Assembly: GCA_900491605.1 (NCBI GenBank)
Contig: UESW01003900.1
Coordinates: 341,303 to 405,302 of the forward strand
Origin: Calamus simplicifolius
Taxonomy: Eukaryota > Streptophyta > Magnoliopsida > Arecales > Arecaceae
Direction of reading: 5' to 3'
DNA: 64,000 bases
Shown: positions 45,602 through 57,493 of the stretch, in pieces
Layout: each line of letters starts with the position of its first letter
Numbering within the stretch: position 1 is the stretch's first letter
Position numbers and translations under genes: made by a program
The notes under the pieces: model-generated
Told to the model about the DNA's origin: nothing
Databases searched by the model: none
The model's input: only the letters and a program-made list of their open reading frames with translations

Positions 45602-47130
45602 ATGGCAACACAAGTTGGTTCTTTTGCTGAAGGTCATTCTACGAATAGACCTCCACTTTTTAATGGCTCAAATTATTCTTATTGGAAAGCTAGAATGAGG
45701 ATATTCATTCAAGCTTCTGATTATGAGCTATGGGGTGTTATAATTAATGGACCTAGTACACCCACACATGTTATAGATGGCACTATTGTTCCTAAGCCCG
45801 AAAGGGACTGGAATGATAATGATAGGAAGATGGCACAGCTTAATGCTAAGGCCATGAATATTTTATATTGCTCCTTAGATGCTAATGAATTCAATAGAAT
45901 CTCCACATGTAATTCCGCAAAGGAGATTTGGGATAGACTAGAGGTTACCCATGAGGGTACCAATCAAGTAAAAGAATCTAAAATTAATATTCTTGTTCAT
46001 AAATATGAATTATTAGCATGGAACAATCTGAAACCATTGCATGCATGTACACTAGATTTACGGATATTGTAAATGGTTTGAAAAGTCTTGGTAAGACATA
46101 TACTAACTCTGAACTTGTTCGAAAAATTCTTAGGTCATTACCAAGATCATGGGAAGCAAAAATGACTGCAATCCAAGAAGCTAAGGACCTCAACACTTTA
46201 CCCTTAGAGGAGCTTCTAGGATCCCTTATGACCCATGAGCTGACTATGAGGCAGCATGTTGAGGAGGATTCAAAGAAAAAGAAAGTATTGCCCTCAAAGC
46301 TGCAAAAGAAGAAGAGAGCAGCAGTGATGAGATGATGATAATGATGAAGAGACTGCTCTCTTGGCAAAGAAATTTAAGAGATTTATGAGGAAAAAGAAAC
46401 CCTTCCACAAAAAAAATTTGGAGTTAAGTGGAAGGAGAAAAGGATAAGAACAAGGACAAGGATAAGAAAAAGAGAAAGACCCCTTGACTTGCTATGAGTG
46501 TAATAAACCGGGCACTTTAGAATGAATGTCCTAGATTGAAGAAAGCCTACAAAAAGAAAAAGAAGGCTTATATGGCGACATGGAGTGACAGCGAGGAATC
46601 TTCTTCCGAAGAAGAAGAGCAAAAGGAAGTCGCAAACATATGCTTTATGGCGGACGACAATGATGAGGTAAGTTCCGACAACCCTTGCGATGAATTTGCT
46701 TTGATGAACTTTTTGATGCCTTTAATGAACTTGTTGGGGATTTTAAAATTTTGAAAAAGAAATACAAATTTTTGAAAAATGAAAACTTAGCCTTCATTCA
46801 TGAAAAAGAAAATCTTAACAATGAAATTAAGAAACTTAAATCTGAAAATGAAATTTTAATGAATGAAAAGGAATCAATCTCAAATGAAAAAGATAAACTA
46901 AAGAATGAGGTTGAAAAACATAAAACATAGTTGATAAGTTTACATTAAGTTCAATTAAATTAGACATGTTGTTAAATAGTCAAAAAGCTGTTTTTGACAA
47001 AGCCGGATTAGGATATAACACTTTAAGAAAACAAAAATCACTTAAAAATATTTTTGTAAGTGCTGGCCAAAGTAATTTTACATGCTTTAAATGTAATCAA
47101 AAGGACATAAATCTTATGAATGTAAAAATC
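45602..47130 (+). pseudogene. Sirevirus gag
   Basis: The ATG at 45602 (MATQVGSFAEGH) starts the gag domain (NYSYWKARMRIFIQ, then the UBN2 region with MYTRFTDIVNGLKSLG). One base is missing near 46018 and the frame shifts again near 46322. A first zinc knuckle starts CYECNKPGH (about 46490), with a deletion inside. A lysine/glutamate-rich coiled-coil region follows (46740-46930), interrupted by stops. A second knuckle near 47080 begins CFKCNQK. Two knuckles and this long gag are typical of Sireviruses. Confidence 0.85.
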
Positions 47131-48770
47131 TGAAACCTAATAAAAACTTAAATATTAAAGGAAAGAAAATATGGGTTCCGAAAGGAACAATATTTGTTGG
47201 TACTAACCATGAAGGACCCAAGAAAGCTTGGGTACCTAAACATAAAGTCTGATTTTATTGCAGGAATGTCTTGTGGCCAAGAGATCAAAAAGAAAGTGGT
47301 ATCTTGATAGTGGCTGCTCAAGACATATGACGGGTGACAAAGAAGAATTCATCACCCTAGAAGAAAAGAAAGGAAGGAGTTGTTACATTTGGCGATAATA
47401 TCAAAGGCCAAATCTTGGGGTTTGGTAACATTCAAATAACTCCCTCCACGTTTATTGAGAATGTACTTTATGTTGATGGTTTAAAACACAACTTAATTAG
47501 TATAAGTCAATTATGTGATAAAGGTTTTAAAGTTTCATTTGAATCTTCTTTATGCACTGTAACTAATCCCATTGATAATAGCATTGTTTTTATTGGAAAT
47601 AGAAATGGCAATGTATATATGATTGATTTAGATAAATTGTCTACTAATAATCATTGCTTAGTTGCTAATAATGCTAATATGAATGAGATTGGTTGGTTGT
47701 GGCATCGAAGATTAGGTCACGCAAGCACACACTTGATTTCAAAACTAATTAAAATGGATTTAGTAAAAGGTTTACCTAAATTAGATTTTGAAAATAACAA
47801 AATATGTGATGCATGTCAGTTTGGAAAACAAACAAGAAGTTCTTTCAAATCTAAAAATATTGTTTCAACTTCTAGGCCACTAGAGCTACTTCACATGGAC
47901 CTTTTTGGACCAACTAGAACCACAAGTCTAGGAGGAAAGAAATATGGTCTAGTGATAGTAGATGATTACTCTAGATTCACTTGGGTAATGTTTTTAGCTC
48001 ACAAAGATGAGACTTTCTCGATATTCATGAAATTCTTCAAGAAAGTAACAAATGAGAAAAACACTACCATAGTGTCTTTAGAAGTGATCATGGAACAGAA
48101 TTTGAAAATCACTTATTTGAAAGTTTTTGCAATGAAAATGGTATTAATCATAATTTTTCTGCACCTAGGACCCCACAACAAAATGGAGTAGTTGAAAGGA
48201 AAAATAGGACTCTAGAAGACATGGCCCGTACCATGCTATGTGAAAGTAAACTCCCGAAATACTTTTGGGCGGAAGCTATTAACACAGCATGTTACATCTT
48301 AAATAGAGCCTTAATAAGACCATATTTTAAAGAAAACACCCTATGAATTATGGCATGATAGAAAACCCAATATAAAATATTTTCATGCATTTGGTTGTAA
48401 ATGTTTTGTTCACAATAATGGTAAAAACAATTTAGGCAAATTTGATGCTAAATCTGATGAAGGAATATTCTTAGGATACTCAACAACTAGTAAAGCATAT
48501 AGAGTATTTAACAAGAAAACTTTAGTTGTTGAAGAATCAATTCATGTAGTTTTTGATGAATCTTTAACTACTCATTCTGAAAAATTTGATGATGATGAAG
48601 ATACAAACATAATTGAAAAAGATCTTGAAAAATTAAATATTGATGTATCTTTGGATCAAGATCAAGAAGCTAAAGATATGATTCACCTAAGGATGATGAT
48701 ACTAACGCTAATCATAATGATGTAGATCTACCAAGGGATTGGAGATATGCTTATAGTCATCCTAAGGAAT
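47131..48770 (+). pseudogene. Sirevirus protease and integrase
   Basis: The protease box LDSGCSRHMTGD is at about 47305-47340, with frame changes around it. The stretch 47415-48191 is open: ENVLYVDGLKHNLISISQLCD, the integrase zinc region (HRRLGHAST ... CDACQFGKQTR), LLHMDLFGPTRT and VIVDDYSRFTWV. One base is lost near 48080, after which the second Asp (SDHGTEF) and the Glu (QQNGVVERKNR) read in another frame. Another shift occurs near 48340. Confidence 0.85.
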
Positions 48771-50385
48771 TGATTATAGGTGATCCATCTCAAGGAATAA
48801 GAACTAGATCATCCATGAGAAACATTAGTAATCATCTTGCATTTGTTTCACAAATTGAACCTAAAACTATTGAAGAAGCTGAAAAAGATAATAATTGGAT
48901 GTTAGCAATGCAAGAAGAATTAAATCAATTTACAAGAAATAATGTATGGACCTTAGTTGAAAGACCTAAAAATCATTCTGTTATAGGATCAAAATGGATA
49001 TTAGAAATAAACTAGATGAAAATGGCATAGTAATTAGAAACAAAGCTAGATTAGTTGCAAAAGGATATAATCAAGAAGAAGGTATTGATTTTGATGAAAC
49101 CTTTGCACCTGTAGCTAGATTAGAAGCCATTAGACTATTACTTGCATTTGCATGTCATATGAATTTTAACTTATTTCAAATGGATGTAAAAAGTGCATTT
49201 CTAAATGGATTTATAAATGAAGAAGTTTATGTAGAACAACCACCAGGTTTTGAAGATCATGAATTTTCAAATCACGTTTTTAAATTGCACAAAGCATTAT
49301 ATGGTTTGAAACAAGCACCTAGAGCTTGGTATGATAGATTAAGTAAATTCTTAATTGAAAATGATTTTATAAGAGGAAATGTTGATAAAACCTTGTTTTT
49401 GAAAAGAAAAGGTAAAGATTTATTAGTAGTTCAAATATATGTTGATGACATCATTTTCGGTGCTACTAACAATACTCTATGTCAAGAGTTTGCTAAGTTG
49501 ATGCAGGGAGAATTCGAAATGAGCATGATGGGAGAACTCAACTTCTTCCTTGGACTCCAAATCAAACAAAGCAAAGAGGGAATCTTCATCAACCAAACAA
49601 AATACACAAGAGAAATCCTAAAGAAGTTTGGTATGGAATCAATTAAACCCCTCGGAACACCAATGAGTCCTTCATGCAAGCTGGACAAAGATGAAGAAGG
49701 TAAGAAGATTGATCAGAAATATTATCGAGGTATAATCGGATCCCTACTTTACTTAACGGCAAGTAGACCAGACATAATGTTTGCTGTTTGCTTATGTGCT
49801 AGATTTCAGTCTGAACCTAAAGAATCACATTTAATTGCTGTTAAAAGAATACTAAGATATGTAAGTGGAACAAAAAATGTAGGTTTATGGTATTCTAGAG
49901 ACTCCACATTAAATTTGATTGCTTACACTGATTCTGATTATGCTGGATGTAAGTTAGATAGAAAAAGCACAAGTGGTGCATGCCAATTCTTAGGAAGTAA
50001 CTTAATCTCCTGGTTTAGCAAAAAGCAAAATTCAGTTGCATTATCAACTACTGAAGCTGAATATGTAGCAGCTGGAAGTTGCTGTGCTCAAATCCTATGG
50101 ATTAAGCGACAACTTGAAGACTATGGTATCACACTTGATAAGACACCTATAAAATGTGATAACACAAGTGCAATTAATCTAACAAAGAATCCAATTCAAC
50201 ATTCAAGAACCAAACACATAGAAATTAGATATCATTTTATAAGAGAACATGTAGCAAATAATGAAATATGTCTTGATTATGTTAACACTGAAGAACAATT
50301 AGCTGACATATTTACAAAACCTTTAAGTGAAGAAAGATTCTGTTATCTTAGAGGAGAGTTAGGGATTTGTGATCCATTAGAATGA
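48771..50385 (+). pseudogene. Sirevirus reverse transcriptase and RNase H
   Basis: A 463-codon stretch (48994-50385) is intact. RT shows DETFAPVARLEAIRLLLAFA, FLNGFINEEVYVEQPPGF, ALYGLKQAPRAWY and the catalytic YVDDIIFG. RNase H follows with AYTDSDYAGC, STTEAEYVA and the C-terminal ADIFTKPL, ending RGELGICDPLE. The N-terminal RT block at 48770-49015 is in another frame. This is the best-preserved coding part of the element, consistent with a recent insertion. Confidence 0.9.
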
Positions 50386-50564
50386 ATTTGAAACCCCTAA
50401 GGAGATTTTATCTAAGATTCTTTCAAATCCTTGATCTTTAAGGAAATCTTATCTAGAATTCATATCTAATTGATCCATTCATATTCAATGATTATTTTAT
50501 CAATTTTCATGATCAATTTCGGACACATTTTAGAAATTTCATGTTTTTGCTCTGAAATGGTCTC

Positions 50565-50755
50565 GGAGCCGACTCGGTGCGTATCGAGTCGACTCCTGGT
50601 TTCTGCTGAAACTCTCGGGTCGACCCCTTCTCGGCGCGAGTCGACTCTAAGTCGGGATGGTTTTCTATGACTGTCGGAGTCGACCCCTGGCTTTGCGCAA
50701 GCCGACTCGAAGTGGTCCCAGTTGGATTTATCTAGGGCAGAGTCGACTCGCCGTT
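50565..50755. repeat. GAGTCGAC palindrome cluster before ORF3
   Basis: Eight or so GAGTCGAC, GAGCCGACTC and GGGTCGACCCC motifs lie between the RNase H stop and the ORF3 ATG, in the same style as the LTR clusters. Confidence 0.8.
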
Positions 50756-50850
50756 CATTTCAAACTTTTCAATCTCTCAAAATACTCTCTCCAAATATCT
50801 CCAGACCTTCCAAATTCCCAAAATCACTGATTAATACTTCCAATCGACCA

Positions 50851-52254
50851 ATGGCACCCAAAACTAGAGGTTTCAATCTTGTTGCGGCCGGTGTGAAGCG
50901 GAAGCGAGCCGTGAGGAAGACGGTGAAGCGTCCGGTGCGTGAGCCTTCTCCAAGCACGGATTCCACTTCATCATCTTCAACCCCCAATGCTTCTCCAGCT
51001 GCTGCTCCTACTTAGGTAGATCGATTAGCAGATAGAATCATTACAACGGGTAGGAAAGTGAATTTTGAACTTTTTGAAGCAGAGGGATTTCTAGTTGGGA
51101 GACAATTAATAGAGATGGGATGGGAGAAGATATGTTCCCTGGATTGCCCCACTTATCCCTCTCTTGTAAAGGAGTTCTATAAGAATTTGTCTAGAGGTGA
51201 TAATGGCCTTATTAGCAATGTGAGAGGTTATAGGATCTCTGTGACTGTTGAGCTTTTGTCAAGACTATTGGAGCTACCCATGTCAGGATCTTCCACTTTT
51301 TCTTCTGAAGACCGCAGTCCCGCTTTGTCTAGATTATTAAACCAGGATGTTGTCGACTTTGAAGAGGTGTTTGCCAACCAACTTTCATTAGAACTGAGGT
51401 TACTTCATAACATTTGCAGTAGGATACTCTTTCCTAAGATAGGAAGATTTGATTATGTATCTGAAAGAGACATATTTGTGATGGATGCTATCGTTATGGG
51501 CAAACCTATAAACCTTCCCAGCATGATTCTTTGGTATATAGCTGACCGTGGAGGAAAAAGGAAAGCTAGCTTGCCCTATGGTATGATTCTCACCAAGATC
51601 TTTCAGAGCCAAGGAGTTGTTATTTCTAATAATGAGCCAATGAGGAATCTGAGACATACAGACTTTTATAGCTTGGCCACCATTCATCGGATGGGTTTTA
51701 TCAAAAAAAATGAAAAATGGGAGAGGAAAGGATTGATAGAAGAAAGAGCTACGGATGTTGAGGCAGCAGGACCTTCAGTTAGATACTCTTCACCTGCACC
51801 TCCGAGCCCTTCTACTTCTACCCCTGCTCCTGCCCCTGCTCCATCATTTGATCAAGCTTCATCCTCTTCTGCTAGCTTCTCAGATCTACAATTAATGCAA
51901 CTCAAAGGATTACTTAATGATCAATCAGAAAAACTTAAATCAGAGTTTGAGAATAAGTTCATGAATCTAAAGGAGACTCTATACTCACTTGATGATCGGA
52001 TCACTAAAATGGAGTCTACTCTCAGCTCATCTTCAGAATCTTTAAGTGGAGATCTCAAGATTATTTTTGAAGAGCTTAAAGATATTTGCGGAGATGGCGA
52101 GACCTACTCTAAGTGCAATGCGGAGCTACAAGATAAAATCTTAACTGCTTGCACCTTTGTAGATGAAAGGCTAAAAGACTATGTAAAAATCCAATCAGAA
52201 GGAATGAAGAACATAGTTGATTATTTGACAAGGATTGTTAGAACTCATTTCTAA
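50851..52254 (+). pseudogene. Sirevirus ORF3 (env-like / plant transposon-protein domain), one stop
   Basis: The ATG at 50851 (MAPKTRGFNLVAAG) starts a basic then Ser/Thr-rich N-terminus. A TAG at 51013-51015 interrupts codon 55 and the same frame stays open to 52254. The body (VDRLADRIITTGRK, FEAEGFLVGRQL, GYRISVTVELLSRLLELP, YVSERDIFVMDAIVMGKPI) resembles the 'putative plant transposon protein' domain of Sirevirus and Tat extra ORFs. A Pro/Ser/Ala-rich linker (about residues 235-275) leads to a C-terminal coiled coil. Some Sireviruses call this ORF env-like. I see no signal peptide or membrane segment, so I doubt an envelope role. Function is unknown. Confidence 0.75.
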
Positions 52255-52696
52255 TGTATTAGATTTTCAATCCTTACTATGTATTGAAGTTATTGTTATG
52301 TTTTACATTTTGGTATCTATGTATTAAACATTTTGATGTATTAGACATTTTGATGTAATGAATTGTCAATTTTGTTTACTCAATGTATTTCTTTCTATCA
52401 ACGAATGAATGAATGTTTATGCTTCTCTACCTTTTTGTTGATAACAAAAAAGGGAGAGAGTTTTATAGTTTTATTTATGATTGAATATGCATATGAGAAA
52501 ATCAAATTAATCAATGAGATTTCATAAGGAGAGCCTAATGCATATGAGAAAATCAAATTAATCAATGAGATAATTAATTGTATGATTAAGTTTCATAGGG
52601 GGAGCTACCTCATTCAGGGGGAGCCTAAGCCTATCTATGAAAACAAAATAAATTCACAAATCATTCATGCATAAACTCAATGTTTTTGTCATCATC
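52255..52696 (+). other. Sirevirus 3' untranslated region with short repeats
   Basis: AT-rich. A ~55-bp segment with ATGCATATGAGAAAATCAAAT and TAATCAATGAGAT is duplicated (about 52485-52580). Several GGGGGAGC and AAAAGGGAGAG purine blocks precede the main purine tract, a pattern described for Sireviruses with multiple PPTs. Confidence 0.6.
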
Positions 52697-52710
52697 AAAA
52701 AGGGGAAGAT
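52697..52710 (+). other. Polypurine tract of the Sirevirus
   Basis: AAAAAGGGGAAGAT abuts the 3' LTR start at 52711. Confidence 0.9.
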
Positions 52711-54389
52711 TGTTGGAAGATTATTGAAAAATTATATGCCCCAATCCTTTTGATTTTGATGATTACCAAAAGCCATGAGTACTGTAAAATATGTGATATG
52801 GTTATATACATGTGCAATGAATTTATCTTGAACAATCAATGAGAATGTTAAAGTTTGACATTAATTATTTTGAAAGTAACTTTAAGCTCAATGTTTAAGC
52901 TTTCAAAAAGAAATTTTATAATTCATATTAAAATCAATGAGTTTTTGGAATACTTCTTGAATTAACTCTTAATGTCAATTTTATTGAATTCAAGTCAAAA
53001 CAATGATTTAAAATGAATCTGGAACGATTTTAAAGTCAATCAGAAAACTTTCTGATTTTTGATACGTTTCGAAGCCGACTCTTGAGTTTTAGAGTCAACT
53101 CCCCTCAGAGAACAGAAATGTCTATCTGTCTCGAGTCGACCCACGTAATTTCATGAGTCGACCATCGATTCTGTCGAGCCGACTCCATGACTGTACGAGT
53201 CGACTCCGCTTAGACACCAGAGGTGTGTTTTTCTGAGCACTTCGCGAGTCGACCCCAACTTTTCATGAGTCGACCCCCGACTTTCAGGAGTCGACACTTT
53301 ACTTTTGGTGAGTCGACCCTTTGACTTTCTAAACATTTCTATTTTTGGTATCACGACCTCGAACCGACTCGGGAAAAGCATGAGTCGACTCCAGCAAATC
53401 TGGGCGAGATTTTTACGGATGCCAACTCAGCTCCAACGGTAAGATTTTTGATTAACGGCTATTTTTCTTTATCTCTAACGGCTATATTTTTGCAGAATCT
53501 ATAAATAGAGAAGCCGTTTTCAAATCAAAGAGAGACAAATAGAGAGAAATTTATTTCAAAGAAAAAGAAGAGAAAAATCAGAAAAATAGAGCTTCAGTTG
53601 AAAAAATCCGAGATTCAAAATAGAGTGAAAGAAAGAGTGTGAAATCAAGGGAAGTTCCTTCTGTGTTCAAGCTCAAATCCAAGGAAGCTTCTGAAGAAAA
53701 TCCAAGTGCTATTCAAGAGTATCTCAAGAGATTTTCAATACTCAAAAAGAGGAAAAGCCCAAATCAACTCCAACACATCTTCCGTGAAGAATCCGAGCTG
53801 TGGCCTGGTTCTACACCTCCAAGGAGTTGAAGAAAAGAAGAAAAGCTCAAAGCCAACCAACTGCAAATCAGGCTTATCTAAACTCTATTCTTACATTTGT
53901 TTATCTGCTCATTAAGGAGCCTTGTAACTAAACAAACAATATTTCTACTCTTTGTGTCTAGCTCAATCTGGGGGATTGAACTAGAGGAGGTAGTCTTACC
54001 TCAGTTCAAGCTTGATTAAGCTTGGTTTAGGGTTTTTGTGCTGGTGAGCCCTTGAAAACCAGCTGGGTTCGTTGTGCGCCCGGAAAAACAACAAGTTCGA
54101 GTTGTGAGCTTGGAAAATAACTCTGGTGTAATCTAGGGTGATTATAGTGTGGACCCAAGTGAATCTTGGGAGTGGACGTAGGTGTTGGATACACCGAACC
54201 ACTATAAAATCCTTAGTGTTTGCTGTGATCTATTGTCTCTATCTCTATCTCTATTTTATTCACTGCAATTTATCCTTTCTTTGCATTTGTCTTCATTCAT
54301 CTCAAGCTAAATAATTTAAAAGGCTAATTTTTTAAAGAACCCAATTCACCCCCCCCCCCCCCCCTCTTGGGTTGTCATCTGGGCCAACA
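52711..54389 (+). mobile_element. 3' LTR of the Sirevirus
   Basis: It is 1679 bp and aligns end to end with 43874-45540. The extra length is mainly a longer C run before CTCTTGGG. TATAAATA is at 53500-53507 and the palindrome cluster at about 53074-53390. Confidence 0.95.
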
Positions 54390-57094
54390 CGGCTTCTTCA
54401 GCCCCCGGGATACAGGCCTCAAAGGCTTCAACATCCAAAAAGGAGAGGTCTCATTCCGGATGCTCCCGAGATATTCTAATTCGGACCTCCTCCGTGCCAA
54501 GCTGAAAAGCTTCGGCACAAGTCGCATCTTGTTCGCCCCAAAGTATGGCGAGATGCCTTTCGGCCTCAACAACTTGGTGACCCGCCTTTCGAGCCCTGAG
54601 CTCCTTTGTCGACTCGACGACAGTTCCCCTTGCAGGGTCTCTAATTAACTTCGGCCCTCCAATTTTGCCTTCTCCATCTGCAAACACAAGGTTAGCCGAT
54701 GCAACAATGAACTAGTAGGAAGATTAAAAAGATGATATCGTACCTCCTCCTCTTGCCGAGCTAATCTCCTAGTTAATTCCTCGATCTCGCCGAGAGCCCT
54801 CAGCTTGTCGGCCTTAACCAGCTTGATCCTGTCCTTGAGGTCGTTGATCCTCGACTGCCTGCTTCTGGCTTCTTCCTTGGACTGGGAGAGCTCGTTATCA
54901 AGCTTGGCCATTTTCTCCTAATGCCATCTGATCCGGTCATCCCTAGCAACAATGCAATGATTTAGCTGCCGGACCTTCTCCTCCAACTCACCTAGCATTC
55001 TGTTCAGGCGATTCTTCTCGACAGCTTCTCTCCCCAGCCTATCTCGACTCTCATCGAGCTGCTTCCTAGCCGTTTCCATTTCTTCGGCATATCTTGATGT
55101 GACCCGCAATAACTCCAAGTATACTTCGTCATACCTCGCCCGAAGCCCATGTAGCTTCTTAACTTCGAGCCTTAATCTGGATACATCGTCGAGGGCGGCC
55201 TGATGCAATCCCCTCGCCCTTGCCAAGTTCTTGTTGGTGGTGTCTAGGACTCGCTCAAATTTGTTAGACACCTATGCTCGCAATCGGAGCTTGGTACTAA
55301 CTCTCTTGGCCTGGACGCTGGCCCCTGTCGCCAGGTTCAAGCGCCAGCATAATGCCCTAGTGATCAGAGCACACTACGAAACAAAATCAGAAAGTGCCCA
55401 CTACTCTGGAATAGCAACTCACCCGGGAGGTGTAAGACCTAGCTAGCTCCATGAGGGCGGAGTTGTTGATTTCAGGAAGGAGATGAATATCCTTCGCTGC
55501 GTTCCGCCGATCGAACGTGGCGTCGATAAGATCCAAGTCTGCAAACTCGTTCATCGAGGGACCTACGCTCGGATACAGCGCCGACTTCATCAGAGCAGAG
55601 AACGCCTCCTTGATGGCCGAATCCGAACTCCCAGGCTGCCCATCTAAGGGATCAGTCTGGGCAACCTCAGACTGAGAAACTTGCAATCTCCTAGCCTCCT
55701 TCAGCAAAAGCCTGGCCTGCGATTCCTTGGATAACTCGGCCAGCCCAGACCTCAATGTTCCTGAGGCTCCAGTGGGAGAGGCTTCGGCTGGAAGGTCATC
55801 ATCCTGCCCTCTTTCCTCACCCAAGGGACCTTTTTCAATCATCGGCGCCTGCTCCTTCCCCGCGAGCTCCACCGAGGCCTCGATCTATTCACCAGCTCCT
55901 CTGACCTCCTCAGGAGGAAGCTCTCCAGCAGGAAATTCCTCTCGAGCTTCCATTACAGATGGCTCAACGTCGCCGCCCTCTAATCCCTCCGAGGGAGGCC
56001 CTTCAACGACAGGCCCACCCTGAACTTCCGTCGGAGCCTCATCCGGGCTATCCACTATCTCCACCACCAAAGGATGAGGGATCTCGGCCACCCTCTCTAG
56101 GTCCTCCTTCGCCCTCTGCTCCTCTGTCATGACTATTGCTCCCTCCTCCAACTGAGGGGACCCCTCTCTCACTGCCGGCTCCCCCACATCTTCTTTCCTC
56201 GATGATAAAGAGCACGGGCTAGCCCTAACTCGCCAAGCCTTCGGCGAGTGCTCTCCAGGAAGACGGACCTTCTTCTCAGGCTTACTCCTTTCTGCGCTAC
56301 CAACCTCTCTCGGGCGCTTGCCCAACGCTTTCTTTATGCGGCCCTCCAGCGCAGATTTCTTGGCTGCAAGCGCAGTAGGCAAACAATCAGACCGAGACAT
56401 ACTCCCTCGAATAAAATCAATGGAAGGGAGAAAGAAAAGACTTACCTTGTACGTCGACGGGGCTAAGTCCGACGGAAAAAAAAAAAGCCTCCTCCGATAG
56501 CAAAACATTGGCCGAGAACATTCGACCGCCAAGAAGGACCCCTAGGTCCTCCTTCTCCCATTCGGATAGGGCTGGATGCGCATTCATATCCCTGACAGGG
56601 TTTTCTCATCCCCATGGGAAGCCGGAACCGATGTTCCCTTCGGCGATAAAGAATCGAACCTTCCATTCCTTTATGGACAACGGTTTATCCATGATCATCT
56701 TAAATGACTTCCGAGGTCCGATATAGGACCACTCCGAGCACATCCTGGATATCAGGTGGAAACAAACACGGAACAGGGTCAGAGTTGCTATTACCTGAAC
56801 CTGGTTACACATCGAGATAAACCCGATGATACTTCGCCAGCTGTTAGGAGCCACCATTGTCAGACAGATTTTATAGAACCTCATGATCTCTTTCCCTAAG
56901 GGGTGAAGGGGAAGTCGGAAGCCTGCCTTCAGGCTATCTTTATAAAGAAAGATCTCGTCCTCCAGCTCTTGCAAGACCCTATGCTCAGGCTCTGGCAGCC
57001 GTAAAATGACATCCGAGGGAATGCCATACTTCTGGTGTATTCTCCCCAAATCTTCGGCAGCAATCTTTGAAATCAGGTCGCTAGGCCTCACCAT
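54390..57094 (-). pseudogene. Antisense gene C of Tat-2: Transposase_28-like, N-terminal and central parts
   Basis: ATG at 57094 (MVRPSDLISK). The Transposase_28-like domain has LKAGFRLPLHPLGKEIMRFY and MVAPNSWRSIIGF, clearly homologous to Tat-1 (19363-18724). A TGA near 56606 breaks exon 1. It ends at a GTAAGT donor (56446/56445) and exon 2 starts after TTGCAG at 56363, an 82-nt intron at the same codon position as in Tat-1. A second GTGAGT...TAG pair (55422-55374) and a third GTACGA...CAG pair near 54744/54682 also match Tat-1 positions. The centre is acidic, and coiled coils (55270-54650) follow. The gene is split at 54390 by the Sirevirus and resumes at 43873. Confidence 0.72.
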
Positions 57095-57476
57095 GCTGTT
57101 GGTTAAAAGAAACATCGAACGACGTTGCAAAGGAAGAAGGGGAACAGGATCCTCCAAGAAGTAACGAAAGGGCGCTGCGAAATTAAATGGCGCTGTTTGG
57201 ACTTTGCTTTTCCCCGAAGGAAACCGCCTCAAAAAGAAGATAAGGCGTCTTGATTGGAATGCCCGGAACTACCGTTGCAGGCGCCGTAAAAACCGAGATT
57301 TGCTACGTGGCACTTTCCCAACCGTTGCCCCTATAAAGCAACAGATCCATCCCATAAAAGCAAGGCGGCCGCGCAGCATTAATTAGGGCATCATTACGCA
57401 GGCTGTCAAATCCAAACCCACTCAGATCGTGCCACCTGGAGTTATACTCCCTACGTCCGAACCTACGCTTCGAACT

Positions 57477-57489
57477 AGGGAGTGGAGGG
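57477..57489 (+). other. Polypurine tract of Tat-2
   Basis: AGGGAGTGGAGGG precedes the 3' LTR by four bases, in the same setting as in Tat-1. Confidence 0.7.
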
Positions 57490-57493
57490 CATG

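Larger units (their letters stand above)
43874..54389 (+). mobile_element. Sirevirus-type Ty1/copia element nested in Tat-2
   Basis: LTRs 43874-45540 and 52711-54389 both start TGTTGGAAG and end GGGCCAACA. The element is flanked by the direct repeat CGGCT (43869-43873 and 54390-54394). PBS, gag with two zinc knuckles, protease, integrase, RT, RNase H, an extra 3' ORF and a purine tract are in order. The order PR-INT-RT-RH gives copia. The long LTRs, second knuckle and third ORF indicate the SIRE/Maximus clade. The LTRs differ at about 35-40 of ~1670 positions by eye, so it is much younger than its host Tat-2. It lies opposite to the antisense gene it splits. Confidence 0.95.
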
